Assembly (NCBI GenBank): GCA_947623865.1
Contig: CANQIC010000012.1
Span: 1-43,218, forward strand
Direction: 5' to 3'
Origin: an uncultured Clostridia bacterium
GTDB lineage: Bacteria; Bacillota; Clostridia; TANB77; CAG-508
DNA: 43,218 nucleotides
Position numbers and translations under genes: made by a program
Notes under the pieces: generated by a model
Databases searched by the model: none
Seen by the model: only the letters and a program-made list of their open reading frames with translations
Told to the model about the DNA's origin: nothing
Shown: piece by piece, positions 35,655-43,218 of the stretch
Position numbering within the stretch: the stretch's first letter is position 1
How the letters are laid out: each line of letters opens with the position of its first letter

Positions 35655-37472
35655 TTAATATACACTAAGTTTATTATCTTCTAATAGTGTTTCATATTTA
35701 TGAGTAAAAGCATTAAGTTTTGATTTTAGAGTTTCTCCCTCTTTTGCATATAAAACATTGAGATACTCATGTTTTGTAACATATTCATTATCTGCTGTAT
35801 TATTTGCTGTTTCTATTGTAACATTTACACAATGATCTACAATTTTTTCATATACTGTGAGTATTTCAATAAATGTTATTCCAGTATCAACTGAACATTT
35901 TGCTCTTTTTAATCTTTCAATATGTTGTTTTTTGAATTTTTCTCTATACATTTCTGAAATTTCTTTTAATGCTTGTACTTCAATAACAGTATTTAAATTA
36001 CCCTCTTGCAAAGTATTTATTGTTCTACTTAAAATATCTTCTACAATGTTATACATTAGATTTAATTCTTTATTTGCATTTTCTGAAAATTTAAGTTCCC
36101 TATCATTCATACTTTCAATTAATTTAGATATTTTATATGCATAATCTCCTATTTTTTCGAACTCAGATTCGATTTTAAGTAATGTTGTAACTAACTTATT
36201 TTCTTGTTCGGTAAGATCAAGGTTTCCTATTTTAACCAAAAAATTTGCTATGGCTACATCTAGTTTATCAATAGTATCTTCTCTTTCTTGTATATGTTCT
36301 AATTTATGTGCATCAAATTTATTTAAAAGCTTCATAGATTTTCTAAAATTCTTTTCTGACACCTCTGCCATTTTAGATATAACCTTTAAACTGTTTGAAA
36401 TTGCTACACTAGGGATATTTGTTATTCTTTCATCTAATAGATTTAGTACTGTTAAATATTTGCTAGTATCTTCTTCATCTTCATCTAAATTCTTTTTATC
36501 CTTTACTGCTAAAGTAGCTAACTTTTCAAGTAATCCTATACATGGAACAAGTAAAATAGTACATACAACATTAAAGATTAAGTGGAAGTTTGCGATTCCT
36601 CCCATATCTATTGTATCATTCCAAAAACTAAAACCAACTAATGATTGGTATGTATATATTATTATCATAAATATTATTGTACCTATAAGATTAAAAAGTA
36701 AGTGTACTGTTGCTACTCTTTTTGCATTTCTTGAAGCACCTATACTAGATAATACTGATGTGAAACAAGTTCCAATGTTTTGTCCAAGTATTACAGGTAT
36801 AGTAGTTGCATATGTAACAATTCCTGCCTGTGATATTGCTTGTAAAATTCCAACTGTTGCTGATGAACTTTGTACTATTGCTGTTATAACAGTTCCTGCT
36901 AAAACTCCAAGTATAGGGTTTGAAAGTTTGCTTAAAATCTGAGCAAATATTGGAAGTTCACTAAATCCACTTGCCATATCTACCATTGTCATAAGTCCTG
37001 TAAAAAGTAAACCTACTCCTATTAATAGTTGACCAATATTCTTAATTTTTTGTTTTTTCTTAAGTTCTAACAATATAAATCCTATTATTATAAATATTGG
37101 TGCTAAAACAGTAGGACTTAATAATGTAAATATACTATTATTTCCTTCTAGATTTGCAAGTCTTAATATCTGTGCTGTTATTGTTGTTCCTATATTGGAT
37201 CCCATTATTATTGGTATTGCATTTCTTAGCTTTAAAATCTCTGCATTTACAAAACCTATTATTATTACTGTTACAACTGATGAACTTTGTAGTGCAACTG
37301 TAATTATAATTCCTGTAATTATTCCTTTAAAAATATTATTTGTAGCTTTCTTTAGTATCAATTTTAATTTTTCTCCAGCAAGCTTTTTTAAGTTTGTACT
37401 TAATATATTCATTCCATATATTAGTAAAACTAATCCACCTACCATTTTTATTAATGTTATTACTATGTCCAA
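35655..37472 (-). CDS. Na/Pi cotransporter with PhoU domain
   Basis: A 605-residue protein. Residues 1-310 are a Na/Pi-cotransporter domain with the two inverted QSSS repeats: ALQSSSVVTVIIIG and IVQSSSATVGILQA. From about 330 there are two PhoU-like helical bundles (IESEFEKIGDYAYKISKLIE; later MYREKFKKQHIERLKRAK, IVDHCVNVTIETAN) that bind metal and sense phosphate state. It imports phosphate at the membrane. No in-frame CGG. A long intergenic region precedes it. Confidence 0.95.
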   Translation of the reverse strand: MDIVITLIKMVGGLVLLIYGMNILSTNLKKLAGEKLKLILKKATNNIFKGIITGIIITVALQSSSVVTVIIIGFVNAEILKLRNAIPIIMGSNIGTTITAQILRLANLEGNNSIFTLLSPTVLAPIFIIIGFILLELKKKQKIKNIGQLLIGVGLLFTGLMTMVDMASGFSELPIFAQILSKLSNPILGVLAGTVITAIVQSSSATVGILQAISQAGIVTYATTIPVILGQNIGTCFTSVLSSIGASRNAKRVATVHLLFNLIGTIIFMIIIYTYQSLVGFSFWNDTIDMGGIANFHLIFNVVCTILLVPCIGLLEKLATLAVKDKKNLDEDEEDTSKYLTVLNLLDERITNIPSVAISNSLKVISKMAEVSEKNFRKSMKLLNKFDAHKLEHIQEREDTIDKLDVAIANFLVKIGNLDLTEQENKLVTTLLKIESEFEKIGDYAYKISKLIESMNDRELKFSENANKELNLMYNIVEDILSRTINTLQEGNLNTVIEVQALKEISEMYREKFKKQHIERLKRAKCSVDTGITFIEILTVYEKIVDHCVNVTIETANNTADNEYVTKHEYLNVLYAKEGETLKSKLNAFTHKYETLLEDNKLSVY

Positions 37473-37750
37473 GTAGTGCTCCTCCTTATTTTGATAATTC
37501 GTTTAATTTGCAATATATTTTGTACCATTCCCAATACAGATGTTAACACACTTACTCTATTACTACAAGAATAATTATATATTTTTATTAAAATTTTGTT
37601 ATATTTTCAACAACTATTATGGAAAAATAAATTTTACTTTTTGGGGGAACTTATCATCAGACTATATAATCAAGTAGTTATTGATAGAAACTTGATTCTT
37701 TGTTATAATTCAAATCAATAATAAATTTATAGCGGGAGAGAAAAATATAA
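37473..37750 (+). promoter_or_regulatory. divergent intergenic region with promoter for the MFS gene
   Basis: A rightward promoter with -35 TTGATA (37681-37686) and -10 TATAAT (37704-37709), spacing 17, gives a leader with the mini-ORF at 37751. Nothing else is recognised in the rest of this stretch. Confidence 0.7.
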
Positions 37751-37813
37751 ATGAATAAATTGTTAAATATTAAAAGAAAAATACATATAGGAGAAACAAA
37801 TGAAACAAAATAA
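37751..37813 (+). CDS. 20-codon leader peptide overlapping the MFS start
   Basis: MNKLLNIKRKIHIGETNETK, then stop. GCGGGAG lies before its ATG. It overlaps the first 14 bases of the MFS gene in another frame, and the MFS ribosome site AGGAGAA lies inside it. Translation of the leader could control the transporter, as drug-responsive leader peptides do. No direct evidence. Confidence 0.45.
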   Translation: MNKLLNIKRKIHIGETNETK

Positions 37814-39050
37814 TGTATGGAAATATTTTTTGATATCTGATTTAGCAGGGAAAGTTATAAATGTGTTTAAAGATGTATTTTTAGGAATTTATTTTTTAAA
37901 AATAACACAAGGAAATATAGTTGATGTTTCAATATATTATATAACTTTCTTTTTAACTTATTTGGTATGTTTGGTACTTGTAAATAAACTACAAAAAATG
38001 AATTTAGTTTCTATGTTTAGAATAGGAATATTTTTAAATCTAATTCAATGCGTAGTTTTATTAATTGCTGGTGAAGAAATTTCAAATTATATAATTCCAT
38101 TTGCAATATTTGCAAGCATTGGGAACGCATTTTATTATTATCCTGAACAAATATTAATAAAAAGAGTTAATAAAGAAGGGGATTTTCAAAACTATATTAC
38201 TAAAGATCAAATTTTAAAATATACAGTAAATATTATACTTCCTATTGCTTTAGGTTATTGTATTAGCAAAAATTCTTATAATTTAGCTTTTATAGTATTA
38301 ATAGTATTGATTTCAATTAGCTTTATTTTCTCATTATTTGTGAAAGGGTTTGACTTAAAGCATGGAAAAATAAATTTAAAGAAATTTTTTACAAATATTA
38401 ATAATAAAGGGAATAAAAAAATAATGACATTATTAAGTTTTAGAACATTATTTAGAGGCCTAAGTTCTTTTGGTGTTTTATCAACATTGATTACTATTAT
38501 AACTTTTCTTGTGGTTTCAACAGAATTATCATTAGGAAGTATTAGTAGCTTTATAACTGTTATTTCTATATTGGTAATATATTGTGTCAATAAATTTGTA
38601 AAAAAAGAAAAATTATCTAAACTATTTATTCCTATGTCTATTATACAAAGCATAGTGGTTATAGTACTTACATTTAGTATGATATATGTTAATATAAATA
38701 ATTTAATACATATTGGAACAATTACTATAAGTATCGGATTTTTATTAATACTTTTATATAATATAGTTAATGGAATAAGCAACCCAATATTTGAAACTTC
38801 AAATTCAGTTTTATATTATGAATGTATGTGCAAACAAAATATAAGTATAGAAGATGAACCTAACTATGTATTTTGGTTTGAAATTATGATAAATCTATCA
38901 AGAAGTATGGGATATTTAATTTTAATATTTGTTTCAAGAATAGGATTTAATTTAAATATAATTTCAATTTTGATAGTAGGATTTACTTTAATGTATGTGG
39001 CTTTTGCCTATACTCTAAATAAAATAAATAAAGATTATTTATTAAACTAA
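37800..39050 (+). CDS. MFS transporter
   Basis: A 416-residue membrane protein with about 12 helices. The N-terminal half starts KYFLISDLAGKVINVFKDVF; a basic central loop (GFDLKHGKINLKKF) separates the halves. It fits the major facilitator superfamily, drug-efflux or unknown subgroup. The Lys/Asn-rich sequence lacks the strict motif A. The promoter is at 37681-37709. Confidence 0.75.
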   Translation: MKQNNVWKYFLISDLAGKVINVFKDVFLGIYFLKITQGNIVDVSIYYITFFLTYLVCLVLVNKLQKMNLVSMFRIGIFLNLIQCVVLLIAGEEISNYIIPFAIFASIGNAFYYYPEQILIKRVNKEGDFQNYITKDQILKYTVNIILPIALGYCISKNSYNLAFIVLIVLISISFIFSLFVKGFDLKHGKINLKKFFTNINNKGNKKIMTLLSFRTLFRGLSSFGVLSTLITIITFLVVSTELSLGSISSFITVISILVIYCVNKFVKKEKLSKLFIPMSIIQSIVVIVLTFSMIYVNINNLIHIGTITISIGFLLILLYNIVNGISNPIFETSNSVLYYECMCKQNISIEDEPNYVFWFEIMINLSRSMGYLILIFVSRIGFNLNIISILIVGFTLMYVAFAYTLNKINKDYLLN

Positions 39051-39155
39051 CTATATTTTAATAAATAAATTATAAATTATCTAGTAAATATGATAATACA
39101 CTTGGGGGAAAAGTACTTAAAGTAAGAGGAAAAATATTTTACTTTTGAAAAATAA

Positions 39156-39181
39156 AAACTCTCAAATCTGCTTGAGAGTTT
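39156..39181 (+). terminator. terminator after the MFS gene
   Basis: Stem AAACTCTCAA/TTGAGAGTTT with loop ATCTGC; it ends at the first copy of the 29-bp repeat. Confidence 0.7.
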
Positions 39182-39209
39182 GGTGCCAATGACGTAGATA
39201 TTTATAACT
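39181..39209. repeat. 29-bp direct repeat, copy 1
   Basis: Starts TGGTGCCAATGACGTAGATA; 27 of 29 bases match copy 2 at 39871-39899. The pair flanks the foreign DUF1737-like gene. Confidence 0.75.
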
Positions 39210-39289
39210 TGTTTTATTGAAATATATGTAAAAGAATCTATGAGTAAATATAGCTTTATTGTGTATTATATACATAATGTGGGCTGACA

Positions 39290-39324
39290 AACAAATAGAG
39301 AGCTATTCACAGCTCTCTATTTGT
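39290..39324. terminator. hairpin at the end of the DUF1737-like gene
   Basis: A perfect 14-bp stem ACAAATAGAGAGCT/AGCTCTCTATTTGT. It overlaps the last codons of the minus-strand gene. Confidence 0.7.
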
Positions 39325-39510
39325 TGTACTATCTTTTATCATTGCCTGCGCCATAACTACCATAAAAGATAAACCAACTTCAGCCCTTGATACTGATACG
39401 CCTCCTTGAAGTTTCCATCCTTGCTCAAGTAATTCCTTTACTTTTTGTTCTAATTTCGTTGCAGAAATTACAGCATTGCTCTCGCTAACAACAATAACCC
39501 GATAATTCAT
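39307..39510 (-). CDS. DUF1737-like small protein, of foreign base composition, using CGG as Arg
   Basis: A 67-residue protein: MNYRVIVVSESNAVISATKL, then EQGWKLQGGVSVSRAEVGLS. This is the DUF1737 pattern (E-x-x-V-x-x-x-L-x-x-G-W-x-x-x-G-G). The fourth codon is CGG, and frame 0 must be kept to make the protein; a +1 shift would stop about ten codons later. By hand count it has about 37% G+C, clearly above the surrounding genes, and uses codons such as CTC, GCG and CGC. A recent transfer that has not been adapted to this host's CGG behaviour is the simplest reading. It may not be well expressed here. Confidence 0.75.
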   Translation of the reverse strand: MNYRVIVVSESNAVISATKLEQKVKELLEQGWKLQGGVSVSRAEVGLSFMVVMAQAMIKDSTTNREL

Positions 39511-40145
39511 TTTGCTTACCTCCTAACAATTGTTTTATGAGATTTTTTAAACTTTACAGTTTTTAACATAATGTATTATATCATTTTTTTATATTCATTT
39601 CAATAATTTTAGGGAAAACACTATCTAAAATGTTCTTCATTATAATATTTTTAAAATTTTATATTATTAAAAATTATAATTCTATATTTATCATCATTTG
39701 GATAAAAGGGCTTTGACCTTGCCATAAGTCCTAACCCCTATGAGTTTTAACCAATGGTACAAAACTCAGGAGATGATGCGGTACATACTGGAAATAAAAC
39801 TAAAAAATACCATCCTTTTTCAGAATGGTATTTATATAATCTGTTCTATTAGTTCGAATAGAAACGTCAATGGTGCCAACGACGTAGATATTTACAACTC
39901 GTCATTGACTCTCTTAACGATTGATACAAATATCAACCAAGCTATTATTTATAATTTAACATACATTTTATAAACTTTCAAGTATTTTTGTTAAAGTTCT
40001 TTTGTTTTATTGAGAAAAGCATAAATTTATGATAATATAAGAAGTAATAGTAATTTGTAAAAATATATAAAAAAGCAACTAAAAGTTGGTAGATTTAATT
40101 AAGTTTAACATATATAATCTCACTATAAAAGGGGATGGTAATATA
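39511..40145. other. gene-poor region with repeats and hairpins
   Basis: About 635 bases without a supported gene. It holds an inverted repeat TGAGTTTT/AAAACTCA at 39740-39768 within a G+C-richer stretch, a terminator-like stem AATACCAT/ATGGTATT near 39808-39832, the second 29-bp repeat at 39871-39899 and an arm pair GTCAATG/CATTGAC around it. A 77-codon ORF at 39740 has no RBS and no family pattern and I do not accept it. The set looks like remnants of a small mobile unit. Confidence 0.5.
39871..39899. repeat. 29-bp direct repeat, copy 2
   Basis: Starts TGGTGCCAACGACGTAGATA; differs from copy 1 at two positions, both C in place of T. It is itself bounded by GTCAATG (39866-39872) and CATTGAC (39903-39909). 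Confidence 0.75.
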
Positions 40146-40676
40146 ATGGAGTTTGGTAATAATATACAAAATTTACGAAAATTCAAAAATCTTTCACAGG
40201 AAAAACTAGCAGAAATGGTTGGAGTATCAAGGCAAAGTATTTCTAAATGGGAATGCAATGAAGATTATCCATCATGGAATAAAATTCCTATTTTATGTAG
40301 AATTTTTAATTGTAGTATTGAGGATTTAATATCAAACGAAGAACTTGGGAAAATTATGAATTTAGAAAAATTAAAAGAAAAAGAAATAAAAATTGAAGGA
40401 ATAAATACATTAAATATTACTTCAAAAATGCAAAAAATGGGTATTGATAAACAAATAATCGATATATTTCCTAAAAATAGTTTTGAACATTTTATAAATA
40501 CATTAGAAGATTATTATATCAGTAAGTCCGATGGAATGGAACGCATAAAAAAAGAATTGAATCGTTGGGATTCAAAAGCACGAAAAAGTATTATTATAAA
40601 TTTGATGAAAAGATTGGAGAAAAATAAAATTCAAATTACTATGTGCAATTTAATAGAATTAGTAGAACTAATATAA
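40146..40676 (+). CDS. XRE-family transcriptional regulator
   Basis: A 176-residue protein. I start at the ATG at 40146, preceded by AAAGGGG, not at the earlier one at 40086. The HTH is LSQEKLAEMVGVSRQSISKW with ECNEDYPSW, the Firmicutes XRE pattern. The C-terminal 100 residues are helical and unrecognised. It stands 27 bases before the zinc-knuckle nuclease gene and may regulate it. Confidence 0.85.
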   Translation: MEFGNNIQNLRKFKNLSQEKLAEMVGVSRQSISKWECNEDYPSWNKIPILCRIFNCSIEDLISNEELGKIMNLEKLKEKEIKIEGINTLNITSKMQKMGIDKQIIDIFPKNSFEHFINTLEDYYISKSDGMERIKKELNRWDSKARKSIIINLMKRLEKNKIQITMCNLIELVELI

Positions 40677-40703
40677 TTTGTATTATTGAATTGAGGTATA
40701 AAA

Positions 40704-42044
40704 ATGGCAAATTTTCAAGATTTAACTGGTAAGAAATATGGAAAACTAACAGTTATGTATCAGGGTGAAACTCATATTTCAAAAAATGGAAATAAAAGAA
40801 CTGTTTGGCACTGTAAATGTGATTGTGGTAATGAAGTTGATGTTATGGCTCTTAATTTAACAAGAGGGCATACCACATCTTGTGGTTGTGCTAGAATAGA
40901 TGGTAGAAAAAAAATTAGTAGAGATATAACAGGACAAAGATTTGGACATTTAGTTGGTATAAAAAAGGTTGAAAACAAAAATGGTCAAACAAGATGGTTA
41001 TTTCATTGTGATTGTGGTAATGATGTAGAATGTTATTTATCAAATGTAACAACAGGTAAAACTAATTCTTGTGGAAAAAAATGTGGACTAATGCCTCACA
41101 CATATGATAATGTAAAGAAAAAAGGATTAAGAGCAAATTTAATAGGGCAAAGATTCGGAAGATTACTTGTTGTTGAAAAGATGAAAGATAAAAACGGATG
41201 GACACAATTTAGATGTAAATGTGACTGTGGAAATGAAATAATAACTTCTGGAAGTAATTTAAAATATGGAGCAACACAATCTTGTGGATGTTTACACAAA
41301 GAAGCTATGAGTAATAAGTATTCTGAAAATTTGATTGGACGTAGATTTGGAAAACTTGTAGTTGTAGATAAAAGCACTTCTAGGTGGAATAAATTACATT
41401 GGGTTTGCAAATGTGATTGTGGTAATGAAACTATTGTTAGTACAGGTGGACTTAAATCAGGACATACACAATCTTGTGGATGTTTTCAAGATGAAATAGC
41501 AAGTAACAAACATTTTATAGATTTAACAGGGAGAAAATTTGGAAAATTAACAGTTATAAAACGTGTTGAAAATTCAAGAACAGGATTAGTAAAATATGAG
41601 TGTGAATGTGAATGTGGCAATAAATCTATGGTTATTGGTGCAACATTAGTTGATGGTCGAACTCAGTCATGTGGGTGTTGGAAATATTCAAAACTAGAAG
41701 AAAGTGTATTGAGATATTTTAGAGAAAAGAATTATATAAATACTATTGATTATGAATGTCAAAAAAAATTCGAAGATTTGCTAGGAGTTGGAGGACAACC
41801 ATTATCTTATGACTTTATAACTTATAAAGATAATGAACCATATTATTTTATCGAGTGTCAGGGAAAGCAACATTACCAACCAGTAGAACATTTTGGTGGT
41901 AAAGAACAATTCAAAATACAACAGAAACATGATAAACTAAAGAAGGAATATGCTATTAAATTACAAATTCCATTATTAGAAATACCATATACAGTAGACA
42001 AATATGAGGAAGTAACTAAAATTTTAAAAGATATCGGAGTCTGA
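40704..42044 (+). CDS. multi-repeat zinc-knuckle protein with C-terminal Vsr/EDxHD-like nuclease
   Basis: A 446-residue protein. Five repeats of about 60-70 residues each begin D/N-L-T/I-G-x-x-F/Y-G-x-L-x-V and carry a CxCxCG...TxSCGC metal-binding pattern: roughly 5-62, 74-127, 145-196, 209-260 and 272-325. Similar repeats occur in phage-encoded DNA-binding/endonuclease proteins. From about 330 the C-terminal domain has LSYDFI, then YFIECQGKQHYQPVEHFGG with the D...E-x-Q-G-x-x-H pattern of Vsr-like/EDxHD homing endonucleases. It probably cuts specific DNA. The role (homing, defence, phage remnant) is uncertain. Confidence 0.75.
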   Translation: MANFQDLTGKKYGKLTVMYQGETHISKNGNKRTVWHCKCDCGNEVDVMALNLTRGHTTSCGCARIDGRKKISRDITGQRFGHLVGIKKVENKNGQTRWLFHCDCGNDVECYLSNVTTGKTNSCGKKCGLMPHTYDNVKKKGLRANLIGQRFGRLLVVEKMKDKNGWTQFRCKCDCGNEIITSGSNLKYGATQSCGCLHKEAMSNKYSENLIGRRFGKLVVVDKSTSRWNKLHWVCKCDCGNETIVSTGGLKSGHTQSCGCFQDEIASNKHFIDLTGRKFGKLTVIKRVENSRTGLVKYECECECGNKSMVIGATLVDGRTQSCGCWKYSKLEESVLRYFREKNYINTIDYECQKKFEDLLGVGGQPLSYDFITYKDNEPYYFIECQGKQHYQPVEHFGGKEQFKIQQKHDKLKKEYAIKLQIPLLEIPYTVDKYEEVTKILKDIGV

Positions 42045-42048
42045 TAAA

Positions 42049-42086
42049 TTATATGCGAATGAAGATAAATTTTCATTCGCATATAA
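42049..42086. terminator. terminator between the nuclease and the transposon edge
   Basis: A perfect 14-bp stem TTATATGCGAATGA/TCATTCGCATATAA; it can serve both convergent genes. Confidence 0.8.
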
Positions 42087-42091
42087 CTATT

Positions 42092-42481
42092 TTACACATA
42101 AATCAATTCACTAAAAACAATTTCTTCGGCTTGTACCTTAAAGGAGTTCATCATTCCTACCCAATATAATTGGTTTGTATTTTTCATATCTTCTGTTAAA
42201 TTGCTTTTTTCTTTTAGTTTGTTAATTATTAGATTTACTCTTTCTTCTGCCGTTTTTTGTATTTCTTTCAAATGTATATTTAATGTTCCATCCATAAGCA
42301 TTATGGAATATTCAGCCTTTTTGTGTTTTTTTAGGTAATTTAATCTCATTCTTCCATATTTGTTTATTATGATTTTTTCTTGCTTAGGAGCTACTATATT
42401 AGGTATATAATAATCTCTTACTAATTTATATTCAATTCCTGTTTTTTCATCTATTTTTGTTTTTGGTAATTTATTATCCAT
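42092..42481 (-). CDS. tnpV: transposon-encoded protein TnpV
   Basis: A 129-residue protein of the TnpV family of Tn4451-like mobilizable transposons: LPKTKIDEKTGIEYKLVRDY with YYIPNI, then YGRMRLNYLKKHKKAEYSIM, the central helix and the end LYWVGMMNSFKVQAEEIVF with SELIYV. The role of TnpV in transposition is not well known. It lies downstream of a relaxase, as in Tn4451, so this is the edge of such an element. Confidence 0.85.
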   Translation of the reverse strand: MDNKLPKTKIDEKTGIEYKLVRDYYIPNIVAPKQEKIIINKYGRMRLNYLKKHKKAEYSIMLMDGTLNIHLKEIQKTAEERVNLIINKLKEKSNLTEDMKNTNQLYWVGMMNSFKVQAEEIVFSELIYV

Positions 42482-42493
42482 ATCATTCTCCTC

Positions 42494-43218
42494 CTAAAAT
42501 CTGGTATCATTATTTTTCTTTTTAATCTTATTTATTTTATTCTCATCTGGTATAGTTACTTTTCTATAAATATTATTAGCAATTTCATTATCATTGTCAT
42601 CAAAAATACCATTTTTATATAAGTCATTACTAACAATTTTATAGTTATTATCTTTATCATAGCAAATTCTTTTGTGGAAGTGGCTCATAATATTATGCCA
42701 AAAGCCTTTGAATTTTTGTAATTCCTGTTTTAGTTTCTCTTTTTCAGTTTGTAATTTTTCTATAACTTTATCTTTTAGAGATAATTTGTTTTTTAGATTG
42801 TCTATTTCATCATCTTTTTGTTCTAATTGATATTTTAATGAACGGTTTTCTTTCTCTATTTCAAATGCAGAATATTCAAAATCTTTAATTGCTATATTTA
42901 AGTCATTTACACTTCTAACTGTTTGAGTAACATTTGATACATCTTCAATATAATTTTTGATTATAGTTATATTCTCATTTGAAATTTGACTATTATTTTT
43001 ATTAAATGGCATAGGTTTCAAATTATCTAATAATTGAGTAACTTCTTTACTTGCATTATCAAGTAATTTTGTTTGTTTATTAGCTTCAAATAGTTTTTGC
43101 TCCTTTTGTTTTAGTTGTTTCTTCATTTCTCTATAATCACTCATATCTTTAATGTCTATATCTCGATTTCTCCCTTTTTTCTTTTGCTTTAGTAGAGAAT
43201 GTTCAGAATAAACTTTGT
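42494..43218 (-). CDS. relaxase C-terminal part (TnpZ/MobV-like), running off the window
   Basis: The frame is open to the right edge, so the true start is beyond the window; the ATG at 43144 is internal. About 241 residues are seen. The long Lys/Glu coiled coil (LKYQLEQKDDEIDNLKNKL) and the end KFKGFWHNIMSHFHKRI, DLYKNGIFDDNDNEIANNIY, are typical C-termini of clostridial MobV-type relaxases such as TnpZ. The HUH nickase domain would lie outside. TnpV follows 12 bases later. No in-frame CGG occurs in the visible part. Confidence 0.7.
   Translation of the reverse strand, partial: KVYSEHSLLKQKKKGRNRDIDIKDMSDYREMKKQLKQKEQKLFEANKQTKLLDNASKEVTQLLDNLKPMPFNKNNSQISNENITIIKNYIEDVSNVTQTVRSVNDLNIAIKDFEYSAFEIEKENRSLKYQLEQKDDEIDNLKNKLSLKDKVIEKLQTEKEKLKQELQKFKGFWHNIMSHFHKRICYDKDNNYKIVSNDLYKNGIFDDNDNEIANNIYRKVTIPDENKINKIKKKNNDTRF

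Noticed and set aside
39740..39973. 77-codon ORF with an in-frame CGG
   Set aside because: No ribosome site, no family pattern, overlaps hairpins and a repeat; not accepted as coding, so its CGG is not counted.
1..43218. CRISPR array
   Set aside because: No set of regularly spaced repeats was found; the repeats seen are operators, att sites or single pairs.

Overview
The window is a roughly 43 kb piece of a very A+T-rich low-GC Gram-positive genome, most likely an uncultured or gut-type Clostridia (Firmicutes). The evidence is AGGAGG-type ribosome sites, Arg written mostly as AGA, a THF riboswitch with an ECF folate transporter, the order comM-dprA-yraN, a CsoR/CopZ/CopA copper operon, and Tn4451-like, MobV-type and large-serine-recombinase mobile elements.

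The main discovery is a recurrent +1 reading-frame change at the codon CGG. Every in-frame CGG that I find in a plus-strand gene (13 sites in 9 genes) sits exactly where the ORF breaks. Skipping its C, so that the next codon read is GGN (Gly), restores an intact protein, usually at a strongly conserved glycine. Sites: serine recombinase (2), FolT-FolC, EcfA, ComM (2 within one Walker A loop), DprA, a RepA-like ATPase (2), an AAA+ ATPase, a MobV relaxase and CopA (2). About three dozen CGG trinucleotides that lie across codon boundaries in genes cause no frame change. CGT, CGC and CGA are used as normal Arg codons. The codon before CGG differs from site to site, so the signal is CGG itself and not a classic slippery P-site. 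The simplest model is that CGG has no Arg tRNA and is decoded as a four-base CGGN = Gly, or is skipped so that tRNA-Gly pairs one base downstream. The one in-frame CGG that must be Arg is in a small gene of foreign base composition (39307-39510).

Layout. 1-5600: start of cutA (minus), an AAA ATPase, a Phd/RelE-type toxin-antitoxin pair, a decayed phosphoesterase, and a SIR2-HerA antiviral pair. 5600-9660: large serine recombinase with a small upstream ORF, a DNA-entry-type nuclease and an unknown gene, ending against a truncated M14 peptidase gene. 10571-14697: deoC, then a THF riboswitch controlling a natural FolT-FolC fusion, EcfA and EcfT (folate uptake plus polyglutamate trapping). 14829-17593: comM, dprA, yraN. 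17608-20435: TetR with two operators, then flavodoxin, nitroreductase, monooxygenase and carboxymuconolactone-decarboxylase/cupin genes.

20525-27674: an integrated mobilizable element in the 3' end of tRNA-Pro(UGG). It holds a repressor, excisionase-like protein, RepA-like ATPase, AAA+ ATPase, relaxase and tyrosine integrase, and has 11-bp att repeats. 27870-39050: a membrane-anchored unknown protein, thioesterase, copper operon (csoR-tcdA-copZ-copA), SDR, MATE transporter, Na/Pi-PhoU transporter and an MFS transporter with a mini leader ORF. 39181-43218: a repeat-flanked stretch with the foreign DUF1737-like gene, an XRE regulator, a five-repeat zinc-knuckle nuclease, and the edge of a Tn4451-type mobilizable transposon (TnpV plus a relaxase C-terminus running off the window).
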